Positions 1-4,636 of a stretch of 6,614 bases of DNA are shown piece after piece. The stretch lies in NCBI GenBank assembly GCA_019308645.1, contig JAFDHR010000221.1:1-6614 (forward strand), in the 5' to 3' direction. Source of the DNA: Deltaproteobacteria bacterium (GTDB lineage Bacteria; Desulfobacterota; DSM-4660; Desulfatiglandales; B25-G16). A program made the translations under genes and the position numbers. Each line of letters begins with the position of its first letter. The first letter of the stretch is position 1. The notes under the pieces were generated by a model. It was not told the origin of the DNA. It ran no database searches and saw only the letters and a program-made list of their open reading frames with translations.

Positions 1-93
1 GGTTATGTTCAGATTTTCATCCAGGGGTACATTTACATCTACTCTGATGAGCACCTTTTTCCCGGAGATATCGATATCTTTGATTGTTATCAT
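1..93 (-). CDS. pgk: Phosphoglycerate kinase, N-terminal part (cut by window edge)
   Basis: Phosphoglycerate kinase interconverts 1,3-bisphosphoglycerate plus ADP and 3-phosphoglycerate plus ATP in cytoplasmic glycolysis and gluconeogenesis. Only the first 31 codons are in the window. They read [20 protein letters not shown] and continue [11 protein letters not shown], which is the hallmark PGK N-terminus: the first beta strand with the substrate-binding R-V-D-x-N-V-P-L motif (Arg-17, Asp-19, Asn-21). The start is the ATG at 93-91, preceded by AGAAGGGAAGA as ribosome binding site. It reads leftward out of the window, alone at this end, with a long structured leader upstream (94 to about 275). 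The Phe or Tyr usual between Asp and Asn is Val here, a mild variation. Identification is firm because this N-terminus is distinctive, although only a short part is visible. Confidence 0.93.
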   Translation of the reverse strand, partial: MITIKDIDISGKKVLIRVDVNVPLDENLNIT

Positions 94-276
94 TCTTCCC
101 TTCTGCTGTTTGAACCTCGTTTATTTCTGATTCCTCCAACCGTGAGACAGAGGCCTTCATTCCCTTTCAGGGAAGCGTCTGGCGTGCGCCAAGAATCGTC
201 TCCGCCCTGGGGAAGAACTTAGCTCGAGACCTCGCATCGCGGGGCAGTAAACTGCGTGGCACCAAGCGGCAGGTGC
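94..276 (-). ncRNA. Hairpin-dense structured leader of pgk or small RNA (unidentified)
   Basis: Between a plausible promoter and the pgk start, the minus strand carries a compact GC-rich block, unlike the AT-rich sequence to its right (361-690). Exact self-complementary pieces follow one another: GCACC/GGTGC (259-276, loop 8), GCAGTAAACTGC (244-255), CGC/GCG within 230-244, the 12-nt palindrome TGGCGTGCGCCA (180-191), and TTCCCT/AGGGAA with a 3-nt loop (160-174). Longer-range pairing is also possible, such as GTCTC near 225 with GAGAC near 200. No Rho-independent terminator lies between this block and pgk, so it may be a ~180-nt 5' untranslated region; a processed small RNA is the alternative. 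I could not match it to a known riboswitch, 6S, SRP or RNase P RNA. A 61-codon ORF crosses part of it but has no recognisable product. Confidence 0.4.
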
Positions 277-280
277 ATCC

Positions 281-309
281 ATAGCATATTATCAGCTCTT
301 TCACAACAA
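281..309 (-). promoter_or_regulatory. Putative sigma-70 promoter for the pgk leader
   Basis: Read on the minus strand, TTGTTG (309-304) is followed after 17 nt by TGCTAT (286-281), giving a start near 275, just before the first hairpin of the structured block. An overlapping GATAAT (293-288) is an alternative -10 but has no matching -35. Confidence 0.4.
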
Positions 310-360
310 GGAAGTTATCCCCAAAATCCGAGACTGGTTTCGCGCAAACCATTGTGTAGG

Positions 361-548
361 GTTATCTCAAACCGAAAAATCCGGTTAGGAATATGATTGG
401 AAAAAGATCTGATTTGAAACATGTGAAATGTAAAAAAAGATCGCTCCATCCGATCAGGAATTAAACAAATGTCAAATGTCAAGGGCAGAACCCAGTTTCA
501 CTAATGTGTTGATATTTATAAAAAATAACTATTTAGCTTGCTATTACG
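361..548. other. AT-rich spacer between the divergent pgk and csp transcripts
   Basis: No gene is supported here. Visible small structures are an AACCG/CGGTT hairpin (370-386), a GATCG/CGATC hairpin with seven A residues on its left side (432-455; read on the minus strand it resembles a weak terminator), and a tandem AAATGTC. Nothing indicates a function beyond spacing the two divergent promoters. Confidence 0.5.
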
Positions 549-554
549 TATAAT
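549..554 (+). promoter_or_regulatory. Likely -10 box of the cold-shock gene promoter
   Basis: A perfect TATAAT lies in the AT-rich spacer 138 nt upstream of the csp start. The -35 region (about 526-531, TAACTA at best) is poor. If this box is used, transcription starts near 561 and gives a leader of about 130 nt, the kind of long leader known for cspA-family mRNAs. Confidence 0.45.
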
Positions 555-581
555 AGTGCTTAGTATTTATCATCAATTAAA

Positions 582-613
582 TCCCGCTGTAAATTGGCGG
601 GAGGGTTTCTTTC
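582..613 (+). promoter_or_regulatory. Terminator-like hairpin in the csp leader
   Basis: TCCCGCT (582-588) pairs with GGCGGGA (596-602), six Watson-Crick pairs plus one G-U, around a 7-nt loop, followed by GGG and a T-rich stretch (606-613). This looks like an intrinsic terminator or attenuator inside the leader. The GGG between stem and T stretch makes termination uncertain, so a stabilising 5' hairpin is equally possible. Confidence 0.4.
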
Positions 614-640
614 TGTGGGAATTATACGTTTGTTAAGCGC

Positions 641-689
641 TATCATCCTTCAGTTTGTAACGTTGAAATTTTTCGAAAGGAGGATGATA
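641..689 (+). promoter_or_regulatory. Anti-Shine-Dalgarno hairpin covering the csp ribosome binding site
   Basis: TATCATCCTTC (641-651) pairs with GGAGGATGATA (679-689) over 11 continuous base pairs, one of them G-U, leaving a 27-nt loop. The right arm contains the core of the AAAGGAGG Shine-Dalgarno sequence (676-683), and the start codon follows 3 nt after the stem. The folded form should block ribosome entry, so this is a candidate temperature- or protein-controlled switch. Cold-shock mRNAs are known to use alternative leader structures; this particular hairpin is read directly from the sequence and its role is inferred. Confidence 0.6.
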
Positions 690-691
690 TC

Positions 692-892
692 ATGACAAAT
701 GGAACTGTTAAGTGGTTTAATGACCACAAAGGTTTTGGATTCATCGAGCAGGAAAACGGACCGGATGTATTTGTGCATCATAGCGCAATCAATGCGACCG
801 GTTTTAAATCCCTCAGTGAAGGTGCGCGCGTGACCTTTGACATTGAGCAAGGGTCAAAAGGTCCGGCTGCTGCCAATGTGAGCGTCGTCTAA
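692..892 (+). CDS. csp: Cold-shock domain protein (CspA family)
   Basis: This 66-residue single cold-shock domain fills the whole protein, the usual length of the family. It begins GTVKWFN, contains the RNP1 motif KGFGFI (13-18) and the RNP2 motif VFVHHSAI (26-33), and ends in the typical AANV strand. Such proteins bind single-stranded RNA and DNA in the cytoplasm and melt mRNA structure, as RNA chaperones or antiterminators, at low temperature or in stationary phase. The start is set by AAAGGAGG (676-683), 8 nt upstream of the ATG. That site is buried in a leader hairpin, suggesting translational control. The gene is monocistronic: a strong terminator follows 22 nt after the stop. I cannot tell which numbered Csp it corresponds to or whether it is cold-induced. 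Confidence 0.97.
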   Translation: MTNGTVKWFNDHKGFGFIEQENGPDVFVHHSAINATGFKSLSEGARVTFDIEQGSKGPAAANVSVV

Positions 893-914
893 CTTGCTTT
901 TTAAGGCAATTAAA

Positions 915-947
915 GGCATCTCCTGTGAAACGGGGGATGCCTTTTTT
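915..947 (+). terminator. Rho-independent terminator of csp
   Basis: GGCATCTCC pairs with GGGGATGCC (9 bp, one G-U) around a short loop, followed at once by six T residues. It lies 22 nt after the csp stop codon and separates csp from the genes downstream. Confidence 0.9.
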
Positions 948-1046
948 AATGCTTGCTCGCATCAAACTAAAATTATACCGGCTGAGATTCTTTTCCCGGT
1001 TATCGGAGAGCTTATCGATCCGGCAACCGACCAGAAAGGAAACACC

Positions 1047-1198
1047 ATGGCAAAATCTCATTACCAGTTCAAGAAACGTTAGAAAGAATTGGCCAAGAAA
1101 AAAAGAGAGAGGAAAAAAGGCAACGCAAGCTGGAAAACAAGGTGGTTGAAACCGATGAAACTGAAAAAGACCCAACCCCTTCAATGGAGGACCGGTAA
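1047..1198 (+). pseudogene. Broken small Lys/Arg-rich protein gene
   Basis: From the ATG at 1047 (AAAGGA 8 nt upstream) the frame reads MAKSHYQFKKR and hits TAG at 1080-1082. Reading through gives KELAKKKR. Skipping two bases of the GAGAGAG run (about 1105-1111) restores a clean frame, EEKRQRKLENK to SMEDR, ending at TAA 1196-1198. The reconstructed protein of about 50 residues strongly resembles the small, highly charged proteins starting MAKSxxxFKKRQKELAKKKK that I remember from many proteobacteria, so the TAG probably replaces CAG (Gln) and the GA repeat gained one unit. No function is known to me; the charge suggests nucleic-acid or ribosome association. Two separate lesions make decay likely, with sequencing error as the alternative. 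Confidence 0.7.
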
Positions 1199-1237
1199 GC
1201 ATGGGGACCGACCAGCACCAATTGCCGGAGCCATACA

Positions 1238-1759
1238 ATGGTAATAATTGAACATAAAAAAGGCCTGGCGAAAAAAAAGCAGGCGGATTTTCATGAGGGC
1301 CAGAAGGTGGCGCTGCTCATTTCCGCTCGAACCAAGATGGGATTTACCGCTGTCATCAACGGCATCCACAAGGGCATCCTGTATAAAAACGAAGTGTTTC
1401 AGCCGCTAAAAATCGGCCAGGAAATTGACGGGTTTATCAGAAAAGTGCGGGACGACAAAAAAATAGATCTTTGCCTGCAAGAGCCCGGCTACAAAGCCAT
1501 CGATGCCCTGTCCCGAAAAATTATGGACAAATTACAACAACAGGGCGGGTTTATCTCGGTCACCGATAAAAGCCAGCCTAAGGTAATCGCCGACCTTTTC
1601 GGCGTCAGCAAAAAAACATACAAGAAGAGCATCGGCAACCTATACAAAAAAAGGCTGATTGCCCTCGAAAAAAACGGCATTCGGGTGCAGGAAAAAAAAG
1701 TAAAAAACCCTGCCCAGAGGTCAGGTGTGAAGGGGGACGCTCGTGCAGAAATTGCTTAA
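1238..1759 (+). CDS. CvfB/YitL-like RNA-binding protein, short form without N-terminal S1 domains
   Basis: The 173 residues match the C-terminal half of the CvfB/YitL family. An S1-like beta barrel (about 20-82) carries RTKMGFTAVINGIHKGILYK and NEVFQPLKIGQEIDGFI, and KIDLCLQ closes it. A winged-helix domain follows (about 88-152), with GGFISVTDKSQP, LFGVSKKTYKKSIGNLYKKR and GIRV. Family members usually have about 280 residues with two more S1-like domains in front; here translation begins at the linker. The ATG at 1238 has GGAG 7 nt upstream, so the short form could be made. The sequence between 1199 and 1237 does not encode the missing domains. The C-terminal ~23 residues are a basic, low-complexity tail. 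Known relatives bind RNA, and staphylococcal CvfB influences virulence gene expression. This copy could be a 5'-truncated relic or a genuine single-S1 variant. Confidence 0.8.
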   Translation: MVIIEHKKGLAKKKQADFHEGQKVALLISARTKMGFTAVINGIHKGILYKNEVFQPLKIGQEIDGFIRKVRDDKKIDLCLQEPGYKAIDALSRKIMDKLQQQGGFISVTDKSQPKVIADLFGVSKKTYKKSIGNLYKKRLIALEKNGIRVQEKKVKNPAQRSGVKGDARAEIA

Positions 1760-1927
1760 CTTCCTTTTAGGCAGTAAATGAGAGGCTTTGGCAGCGTCAC
1801 GGATAATGATTGGTGTGCATACTTCTTCACAGCAGCCATTTTTACCTAAAACATTCCGCCAGACAAACGGCGGGCAAGCCCTCGATCTATTGAAATTTGC
1901 CCTGAAAACTTCACCTGGTCAATCAAA
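1760..1927. other. Spacer without a recognisable gene
   Basis: No supported coding region. It holds one partial copy of the dispersed palindromic repeat (1856-1880), listed separately. No convincing terminator follows the CvfB-like gene. Confidence 0.5.
1856..1880 (+). repeat. Partial copy (right hairpin only) of the dispersed repeat
   Basis: CCGCC (1856-1860) pairs with GGCGG (1869-1873), with AGACAAAC in the loop, followed by GCAAGCCC. The CCGCCAGAC...ACGGCGG core is the same as the right hairpin of the copy near 5868-5886. The GGGGTCAAA leader is missing, so this is a fragment or a diverged member. Confidence 0.5.
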
Positions 1928-1950
1928 GTATCAAAAATCATAAATGATAC
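1928..1950 (+). promoter_or_regulatory. Inverted-repeat operator upstream of higBA
   Basis: GTATCA (1928-1933) and TGATAC (1945-1950) form a perfect inverted repeat with 11 nt between, and an inner ATCAT-AA-ATGAT palindrome (1937-1948) shares the same sequence. The right arm touches the -35 box. HigA antitoxins repress their own promoter through such palindromes, so this is the probable HigA or HigBA site. That assignment is inferred from position and symmetry. Confidence 0.6.
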
Positions 1951-1979
1951 TTGACACGTTACAAGTTATACATTATACT
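1951..1979 (+). promoter_or_regulatory. Strong sigma-70 promoter of higBA
   Basis: A consensus -35 TTGACA (1951-1956), a 17-nt spacer and a -10 TATACT (1974-1979) make this the best promoter in the window. The expected start near 1986 leaves a leader of only about 18 nt before the higB ATG. Confidence 0.85.
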
Positions 1980-2003
1980 ATTCCAAAAAAATGAGCTTAG
2001 TGA

Positions 2004-2285
2004 ATGATCACATCTTTCAAGCATAAAGGTTTGGAAAAATTTTTTCATAACGATGATCGAAGCCATATTAACCAACAACACGCATCCAAACTTGCCAGAA
2101 TTTTAGACCGTTTAGATGCATCTGTAAGACCTCAGGATATGAATTTACCTGGTTACAAACTACATATGCTTTCTGGTAAGGAAAAAGGTGTATGGTCAGT
2201 ATGGGTTACCGGCAATTGGCGAGTCACGTTTCAGTTTGATGGCCCTGATGCTGTGGCCGTTGATTATCGAGATTATCATAAATAA
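2004..2285 (+). CDS. higB: HigB-type toxin (RelE superfamily mRNA interferase)
   Basis: The 93 residues match HigB throughout: MITSFKHKGLEKFF at the start, the H-A-S-K-L-x-R-I-L-x-x-L helix (26-37), NLPGYKLHMLSGKEKGVWSV (47-66) and the closing VTGNWRVTFQF with VDYRDYH (68-92). HigB toxins cleave mRNA on the ribosome and stop growth when the antitoxin is lost. The C-terminal Tyr-88, Asp-90, Tyr-91 and His-92 fall in the region where HigB relatives carry active-site residues. Length is normal. The ATG is preceded only by a weak GAG element (about 1993), so toxin translation may be modest. It is the first gene of a toxin-then-antitoxin operon, the reversed order typical of higBA. It appears intact. 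Confidence 0.93.
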   Translation: MITSFKHKGLEKFFHNDDRSHINQQHASKLARILDRLDASVRPQDMNLPGYKLHMLSGKEKGVWSVWVTGNWRVTFQFDGPDAVAVDYRDYHK

Positions 2286-2299
2286 GAGGAGGGCTTTCA

Positions 2300-2593
2300 A
2301 TGACTGACATCAGAAAACCTACCCATCCTGGAGAAATTTTACGAGAGGATGTTATTAAGCCTCTTGGTTTAACAGTTACGGAAGCGGCAAAACGCTTGGG
2401 AGTCACTCGAAAGACACTGTCGGCCTTAATTAATTGCAAAGCATCAATGAGTCCGGAAATGGCAGTGAGGGTAAGTAAGGCAACAAAGACATCCCCTGAA
2501 AGCTGGTTATACATGCAGGCAAAATTAGACCTATGGATTGCCGAACAAAGGCCTCCCAGGGTTGAGGGATTTGGAGAGGTTGCCAGAGTCTAA
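2300..2593 (+). CDS. higA: HigA-type antitoxin, XRE-family HTH regulator
   Basis: The 97 residues begin with the HigA signature R-K-P-T-H-P-G-E-I-L-R-E-D-V (5-18). A helix-turn-helix follows in TVTEAAKRLGVTRKTLSALI (25-44), then the S-P-E-M-A-V-R-V helix (51-58) and the S-x-E-S-W-L-Y-M-Q-A-K-x-D-L-W segment typical of the family. HigA binds and neutralises HigB and represses the shared promoter. The start lies 14 nt after the higB stop with an AGAGGAGGG ribosome binding site, much stronger than that of higB, which favours excess antitoxin. The ~15 residues after the conserved domain (PPRVEGFGEVARV) look variable. Intact and of normal length. Confidence 0.94.
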   Translation: MTDIRKPTHPGEILREDVIKPLGLTVTEAAKRLGVTRKTLSALINCKASMSPEMAVRVSKATKTSPESWLYMQAKLDLWIAEQRPPRVEGFGEVARV

Positions 2594-2654
2594 TTATGGT
2601 TACAAATTTGATTGACAGGTGAGGCCTTTCATTCAGATGGAGGTAAAGGAGACC

Positions 2655-2846
2655 ATGTTACAACGCAATCAGGAACTCATTTATCAGTTTAACCGTGACG
2701 AGCAGTTCTGGCATCGGCTCCAGTGGCGCAAGGTGAAGCGGCGGGTCAGATTCCCGAAGCTCGGAGCGTTGTCTCATGCCATACTGGATCTGCGGGATGA
2801 GATGCGCGAGAGGCACAAACCGGCGGACTGTGTCAGCCGCAAATGA
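2655..2846 (+). CDS. Small basic protein of unknown function
   Basis: From the ATG at 2655 the ORF encodes 63 residues beginning MLQRNQELIYQFNRDEQFWH. GGAGG lies at 2639-2643 and a nearer AAGGAG at 2645-2650, so this start is preferred over the GTG at 2619 and the ATG at 2637 in the same frame, which would add 12 or 6 residues. The centre is strongly basic (LQWRKVKRRVRFPKLG, about 18-33) and is followed by a charged helix (LRDEMRERHK). There is no signal peptide or membrane segment. Codons are more G/C-rich than in higBA, so it probably has a different history from the toxin-antitoxin pair, although it lies only 61 nt after higA in the same direction. A nucleic-acid-binding role is possible from charge alone. 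I do not recognise the family. Confidence 0.5.
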   Translation: MLQRNQELIYQFNRDEQFWHRLQWRKVKRRVRFPKLGALSHAILDLRDEMRERHKPADCVSRK

Positions 2847-2865
2847 GGATTAACTGAATTTGTAA

Positions 2866-2929
2866 TGAATTTGGGGTCAAATCCGCCATAGGCGGACAAG
2901 CCCGCCCGACGGACGGCGGGTAAACCTTG
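2866..2929 (+). repeat. Dispersed twin-hairpin repeat, copy 1
   Basis: After a TGAATTTGGGGTCAAA leader come two adjacent hairpins: TCCGCC-ATA-GGCGGA (2882-2896) and CCCGCC/GGCGGG (2901-2920, loop CGACGGAC), then TAAACCTT. It differs from the copy at 4352 in about two of ~61 positions. The layout resembles REP/BIME-like elements, which in other bacteria are mobilised by RAYT (IS200-like) transposases. No such transposase is in the window. Confidence 0.85.
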
Positions 2930-3009
2930 AGCAATAAATCTTCATGGATTACATTATTACATAACCCTTTCCTTGTCTTTCATAAACCCTGTACCATAGC
3001 CACCTTCTT

Positions 3010-3528
3010 TTATTTTTTGTCTTTCTGGCGATCCATCTCGTCTATTATTATCTCTGTAGCGAGCCTGGCAGAGGTGCCAACGACCTTTGAACAATGATCA
3101 ATCATACCATACTCAGTGGCTTGCCTCAGCTCAGATGGGTTATATAGATTAAACGTTCTGCCCATGAGGCTCTTCTGTATGTCATAGCATCTGCATCTCC
3201 CGTATTTCTCAACAAATCTATCATGCAGTCTTTTGGTCAGTATATAGGAAGTCATGGGTTTCATCATGTCAGAGAAGTCTTTCTTTTTCCTGCCAAAGAG
3301 ATAACCTATGACCATTGCACCTCCAATAAGTGCACCGCAGGCTCCATCTCCTGTTAGTCCCAACCCGTCTGCAAGCCCACTTGCACTGCGAAATACATCA
3401 TCATTTTCGATGCCTAAGGCCTCAAAGATGCCAGCAATGGTGGTCTGGGCACACCCTGTACATTTTCTCTCGTAGTTTAGCGCAGACTCAAATGCATTTT
3501 CTAATATAACATCCCGCGACTTTTCCAT
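3010..3528 (-). CDS. C_GCAxxG_C_C family redox protein
   Basis: The 172 residues fit the C_GCAxxG_C_C family (PF09719/TIGR01909), putative redox proteins built around conserved cysteines. Visible are the N-terminal cysteine helix NYERKCTGCAQTTIAGIFEALG (Cys-23, Cys-26), DGACGALIGGAMVIGYLFGR (Cys-64) and the paired cysteines in GRCRCYDIQ (Cys-112, Cys-114). A further Cys-146 sits in HCSKVVGTSARLATEII. The GCAxxG motif is altered to GCAQTT. The start at 3528 has AAAGGAG about 5 nt upstream. There is no signal peptide; the GG-rich hydrophobic stretch at 65-78 is normal in the family and not a clear membrane anchor. Substrate and partner are unknown; metal or thiol redox chemistry is inferred from the cysteines. 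It lies leftward and convergent with the small basic gene. Confidence 0.85.
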   Translation of the reverse strand: MEKSRDVILENAFESALNYERKCTGCAQTTIAGIFEALGIENDDVFRSASGLADGLGLTGDGACGALIGGAMVIGYLFGRKKKDFSDMMKPMTSYILTKRLHDRFVEKYGRCRCYDIQKSLMGRTFNLYNPSELRQATEYGMIDHCSKVVGTSARLATEIIIDEMDRQKDKK

Positions 3529-3565
3529 GGCTACTCCTTTTAATTATAATATCGGGCTCATGTCT

Positions 3566-3655
3566 TTAATCGTGAAAATTAACGATGCGTCCCTTTTGCT
3601 TCCGTAATTCCAAAATAGCAGCCCCGGTTTTGATCACAACACAAATATCGGTCAT
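3566..3655 (-). CDS. Possible 29-residue ORF upstream of the C_GCAxxG gene
   Basis: ATG at 3655-3653 opens MTDICVVIKTGAAILELRKQ and continues to FHD and a TAA at 3568-3566. AAAGGAAA 5 nt upstream is a good ribosome binding site, and a promoter lies just before it. The ORF ends 37 nt before the start of the redox-protein gene, so the two would share a transcript. It could be a small protein, a leader peptide or chance. I know no homologue. Confidence 0.35.
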   Translation of the reverse strand: MTDICVVIKTGAAILELRKQKGRIVNFHD

Positions 3656-3687
3656 AGTATTTCCTTTCAGGTGTAATGTACGGTCTT

Positions 3688-3717
3688 AGAATACAGTAGC
3701 TACCAGTTATTCGTCAA
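3688..3717 (-). promoter_or_regulatory. Putative sigma-70 promoter for the small ORF and redox-protein gene
   Basis: On the minus strand TTGACG (3717-3712) and TATTCT (3693-3688) are separated by 18 nt. The start would be near 3681, about 25 nt before the small ORF. Confidence 0.6.
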
Positions 3718-3806
3718 GGGGTGATGCTTTGACACAATGAAGACGTTGTTGACCCCGGTTAAATAAAATCAATGACAATTTAACTGAGCCCCGATAGCGG
3801 GATCTA

Positions 3807-3815
3807 TGCTATACT
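3807..3815 (+). promoter_or_regulatory. Extended -10 promoter candidate for the phosphatase gene
   Basis: TGCTATACT (3807-3815) is an extended -10 element (TGn plus TATACT). No recognisable -35 lies 17 nt upstream, which extended -10 promoters can tolerate. A CCCG-ATAG-CGGG hairpin (3789-3800) lies just upstream. The leader to the phosphatase start would be about 100 nt. Confidence 0.4.
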
Positions 3816-3924
3816 CCGACCCCGAGGGATCTCCGCTTCGCTTCGACACGCTATATTGAATAACTCGAAACGTAAAGGCAATGAAGGAACAAGAGGGTAA
3901 CATCCGATAGGGGAGAAAGCCGCT

Positions 3925-4377
3925 ATGGCCCAATGGTGGATAGATGAAAATAAGGTGTTAGGGAGCGGCAATCCCACGGATGATCAGCTTGAGAAACTAT
4001 TCCAACAAGGCTTCAGGACCATAATTTCTCTCCTTGATGAAAATCAGCAGTGGACACTTTATGACAAAATAAAAACCAAGGATTTAGGTTTTACGTGGCA
4101 CTCGATTCCTGTTAGAGATTTCACAGCGCCTACCATGGAACAGTTTAAAGCATTCCTGGAGATTATGAATAAGGCTGAAGCTAATGTCATAATCCATTGT
4201 CTGGGAGGATCTGGAAGGACAGGCACTATGGGAGCAGCGTACTGGATTGCCAAAGGTATGCCCGCTCACAAGGCAATTGATAGAATGCGCCAGACCAATC
4301 CAGGAGCTATCGAGGAACATGAGCAGGAAGAGAGCCTGTATGAGTTGGAAGTGAATTTGGGGTCAAATCCGCCATAG
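3925..4377 (+). CDS. Dual-specificity/tyrosine phosphatase-like protein with repeat-derived C-terminus
   Basis: The 150-residue protein has the CX5R phosphatase signature in VIIHCLGGSGRTGTMGAAYWIA (88-109): catalytic Cys-92 and phosphate-binding Arg-98 followed by Thr. A general-acid Asp-65 sits in PVRDFTAPT. The N-terminal VLGSGNPTDDQLEKL and GFRTIISL also fit compact bacterial dual-specificity phosphatases. It is predicted to be cytoplasmic and to remove phosphate from Tyr or Ser/Thr residues or a small phosphoester; the substrate is unknown. The start ATG has AGGGGAGAAAG about 8 nt upstream. The domain seems complete through NPGAIEEHEQEESLYELE. The last seven residues (NLGSNPP) and the TAG stop come from copy 2 of the dispersed repeat, so the original 3' end was probably replaced with little harm to the fold. 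Confidence 0.88.
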   Translation: MAQWWIDENKVLGSGNPTDDQLEKLFQQGFRTIISLLDENQQWTLYDKIKTKDLGFTWHSIPVRDFTAPTMEQFKAFLEIMNKAEANVIIHCLGGSGRTGTMGAAYWIAKGMPAHKAIDRMRQTNPGAIEEHEQEESLYELEVNLGSNPP

Positions 4378-4413
4378 GCGGACAAGCCCTCCCGACAGAC
4401 GGCGGGTAAACCT
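4352..4413 (+). repeat. Dispersed twin-hairpin repeat, copy 2, overlapping the phosphatase 3' end
   Basis: Same structure as copy 1: a TGAATTTGGGGTCAAA leader, a TCCGCC-ATA-GGCGGA hairpin and a second arm pair ending in GGCGGGTAAACC, with about two substitutions over 61 nt. One change (CCCT instead of CCCG) and one loop change weaken the second hairpin slightly. It overlaps the coding region to 4377. Confidence 0.88.
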
Positions 4414-4521
4414 GCCAAAACAAATTTTCCATCCCAGGGGAACCCTTGCAAAACCTTTCTTCTAACCTCTTCACATTTTTTGATATAGATTAATGGTGTC
4501 ATGATAGGATTCTTCACTCAT
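4414..4521 (-). pseudogene. Possible decayed minus-strand coding fragment
   Basis: On the minus strand an ATG at 4521 opens MSEESYHDTINLYQKM and meets TGA at 4473-4471. A one-base shift at a run of six A residues (plus-strand T 4476-4481) would continue as CEEVRRKVLQGFPWDGKFVL, which then runs into repeat copy 2. The residue composition looks protein-like and the break is at a homopolymer, so a small gene broken by slippage and cut short by the repeat is possible. No family is recognised, and the ribosome binding site is weak. Confidence 0.2.
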
Positions 4522-4590
4522 CTCTTGTGCATCTTTATGGTACACAGTCTTGCTAAGTGAGTTTAAGAGATTTTATCTGATTTTATTCGC

Positions 4591-4636
4591 CTTCGCCAGA
4601 ATACCCTGTAGCTTGCTACAGGGATGAATGGCGAGG
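4591..4636. repeat. Large palindrome
   Basis: CCCTGTAGC (4604-4612) and GCTACAGGG (4615-4623) are perfect inverted arms separated by TT. Outside a 5-by-5 mismatch, CTTCGCCA (4591-4598) pairs with TGGCGAGG (4629-4636) with one G-U. There is no T run, so it is not an intrinsic terminator; an intergenic repeat unit or cruciform-forming element is more likely. Confidence 0.6.

Noticed and set aside
94..276. Calling the pgk-leader block 6S RNA
   Set aside because: I could not find the long closing stem between its two ends with a central open bubble that defines 6S RNA, nor known conserved sequence. It is kept as an unidentified structured RNA.
432..455. Minus-strand intrinsic terminator (GATCG/CGATC followed by T7)
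   Set aside because: The stem is only 5 bp and no minus-strand gene lies upstream that would need it.
1047..1198. TAG readthrough or programmed frameshift in the small charged gene
   Set aside because: Both events would be needed in one 50-codon gene, with no pyrrolysine or slippery-site context visible; mutation or sequencing error is simpler.
813..1238. 141-codon minus-strand ORF
   Set aside because: It runs antisense through csp, its terminator and the small charged gene, with Phe-rich composition typical of a shadow of A-rich coding sequence.
4266..4320. Minus-strand ORFs opposite the phosphatase (4059-4253, 4084-4320)
   Set aside because: They are antisense shadows of the well-supported phosphatase gene.
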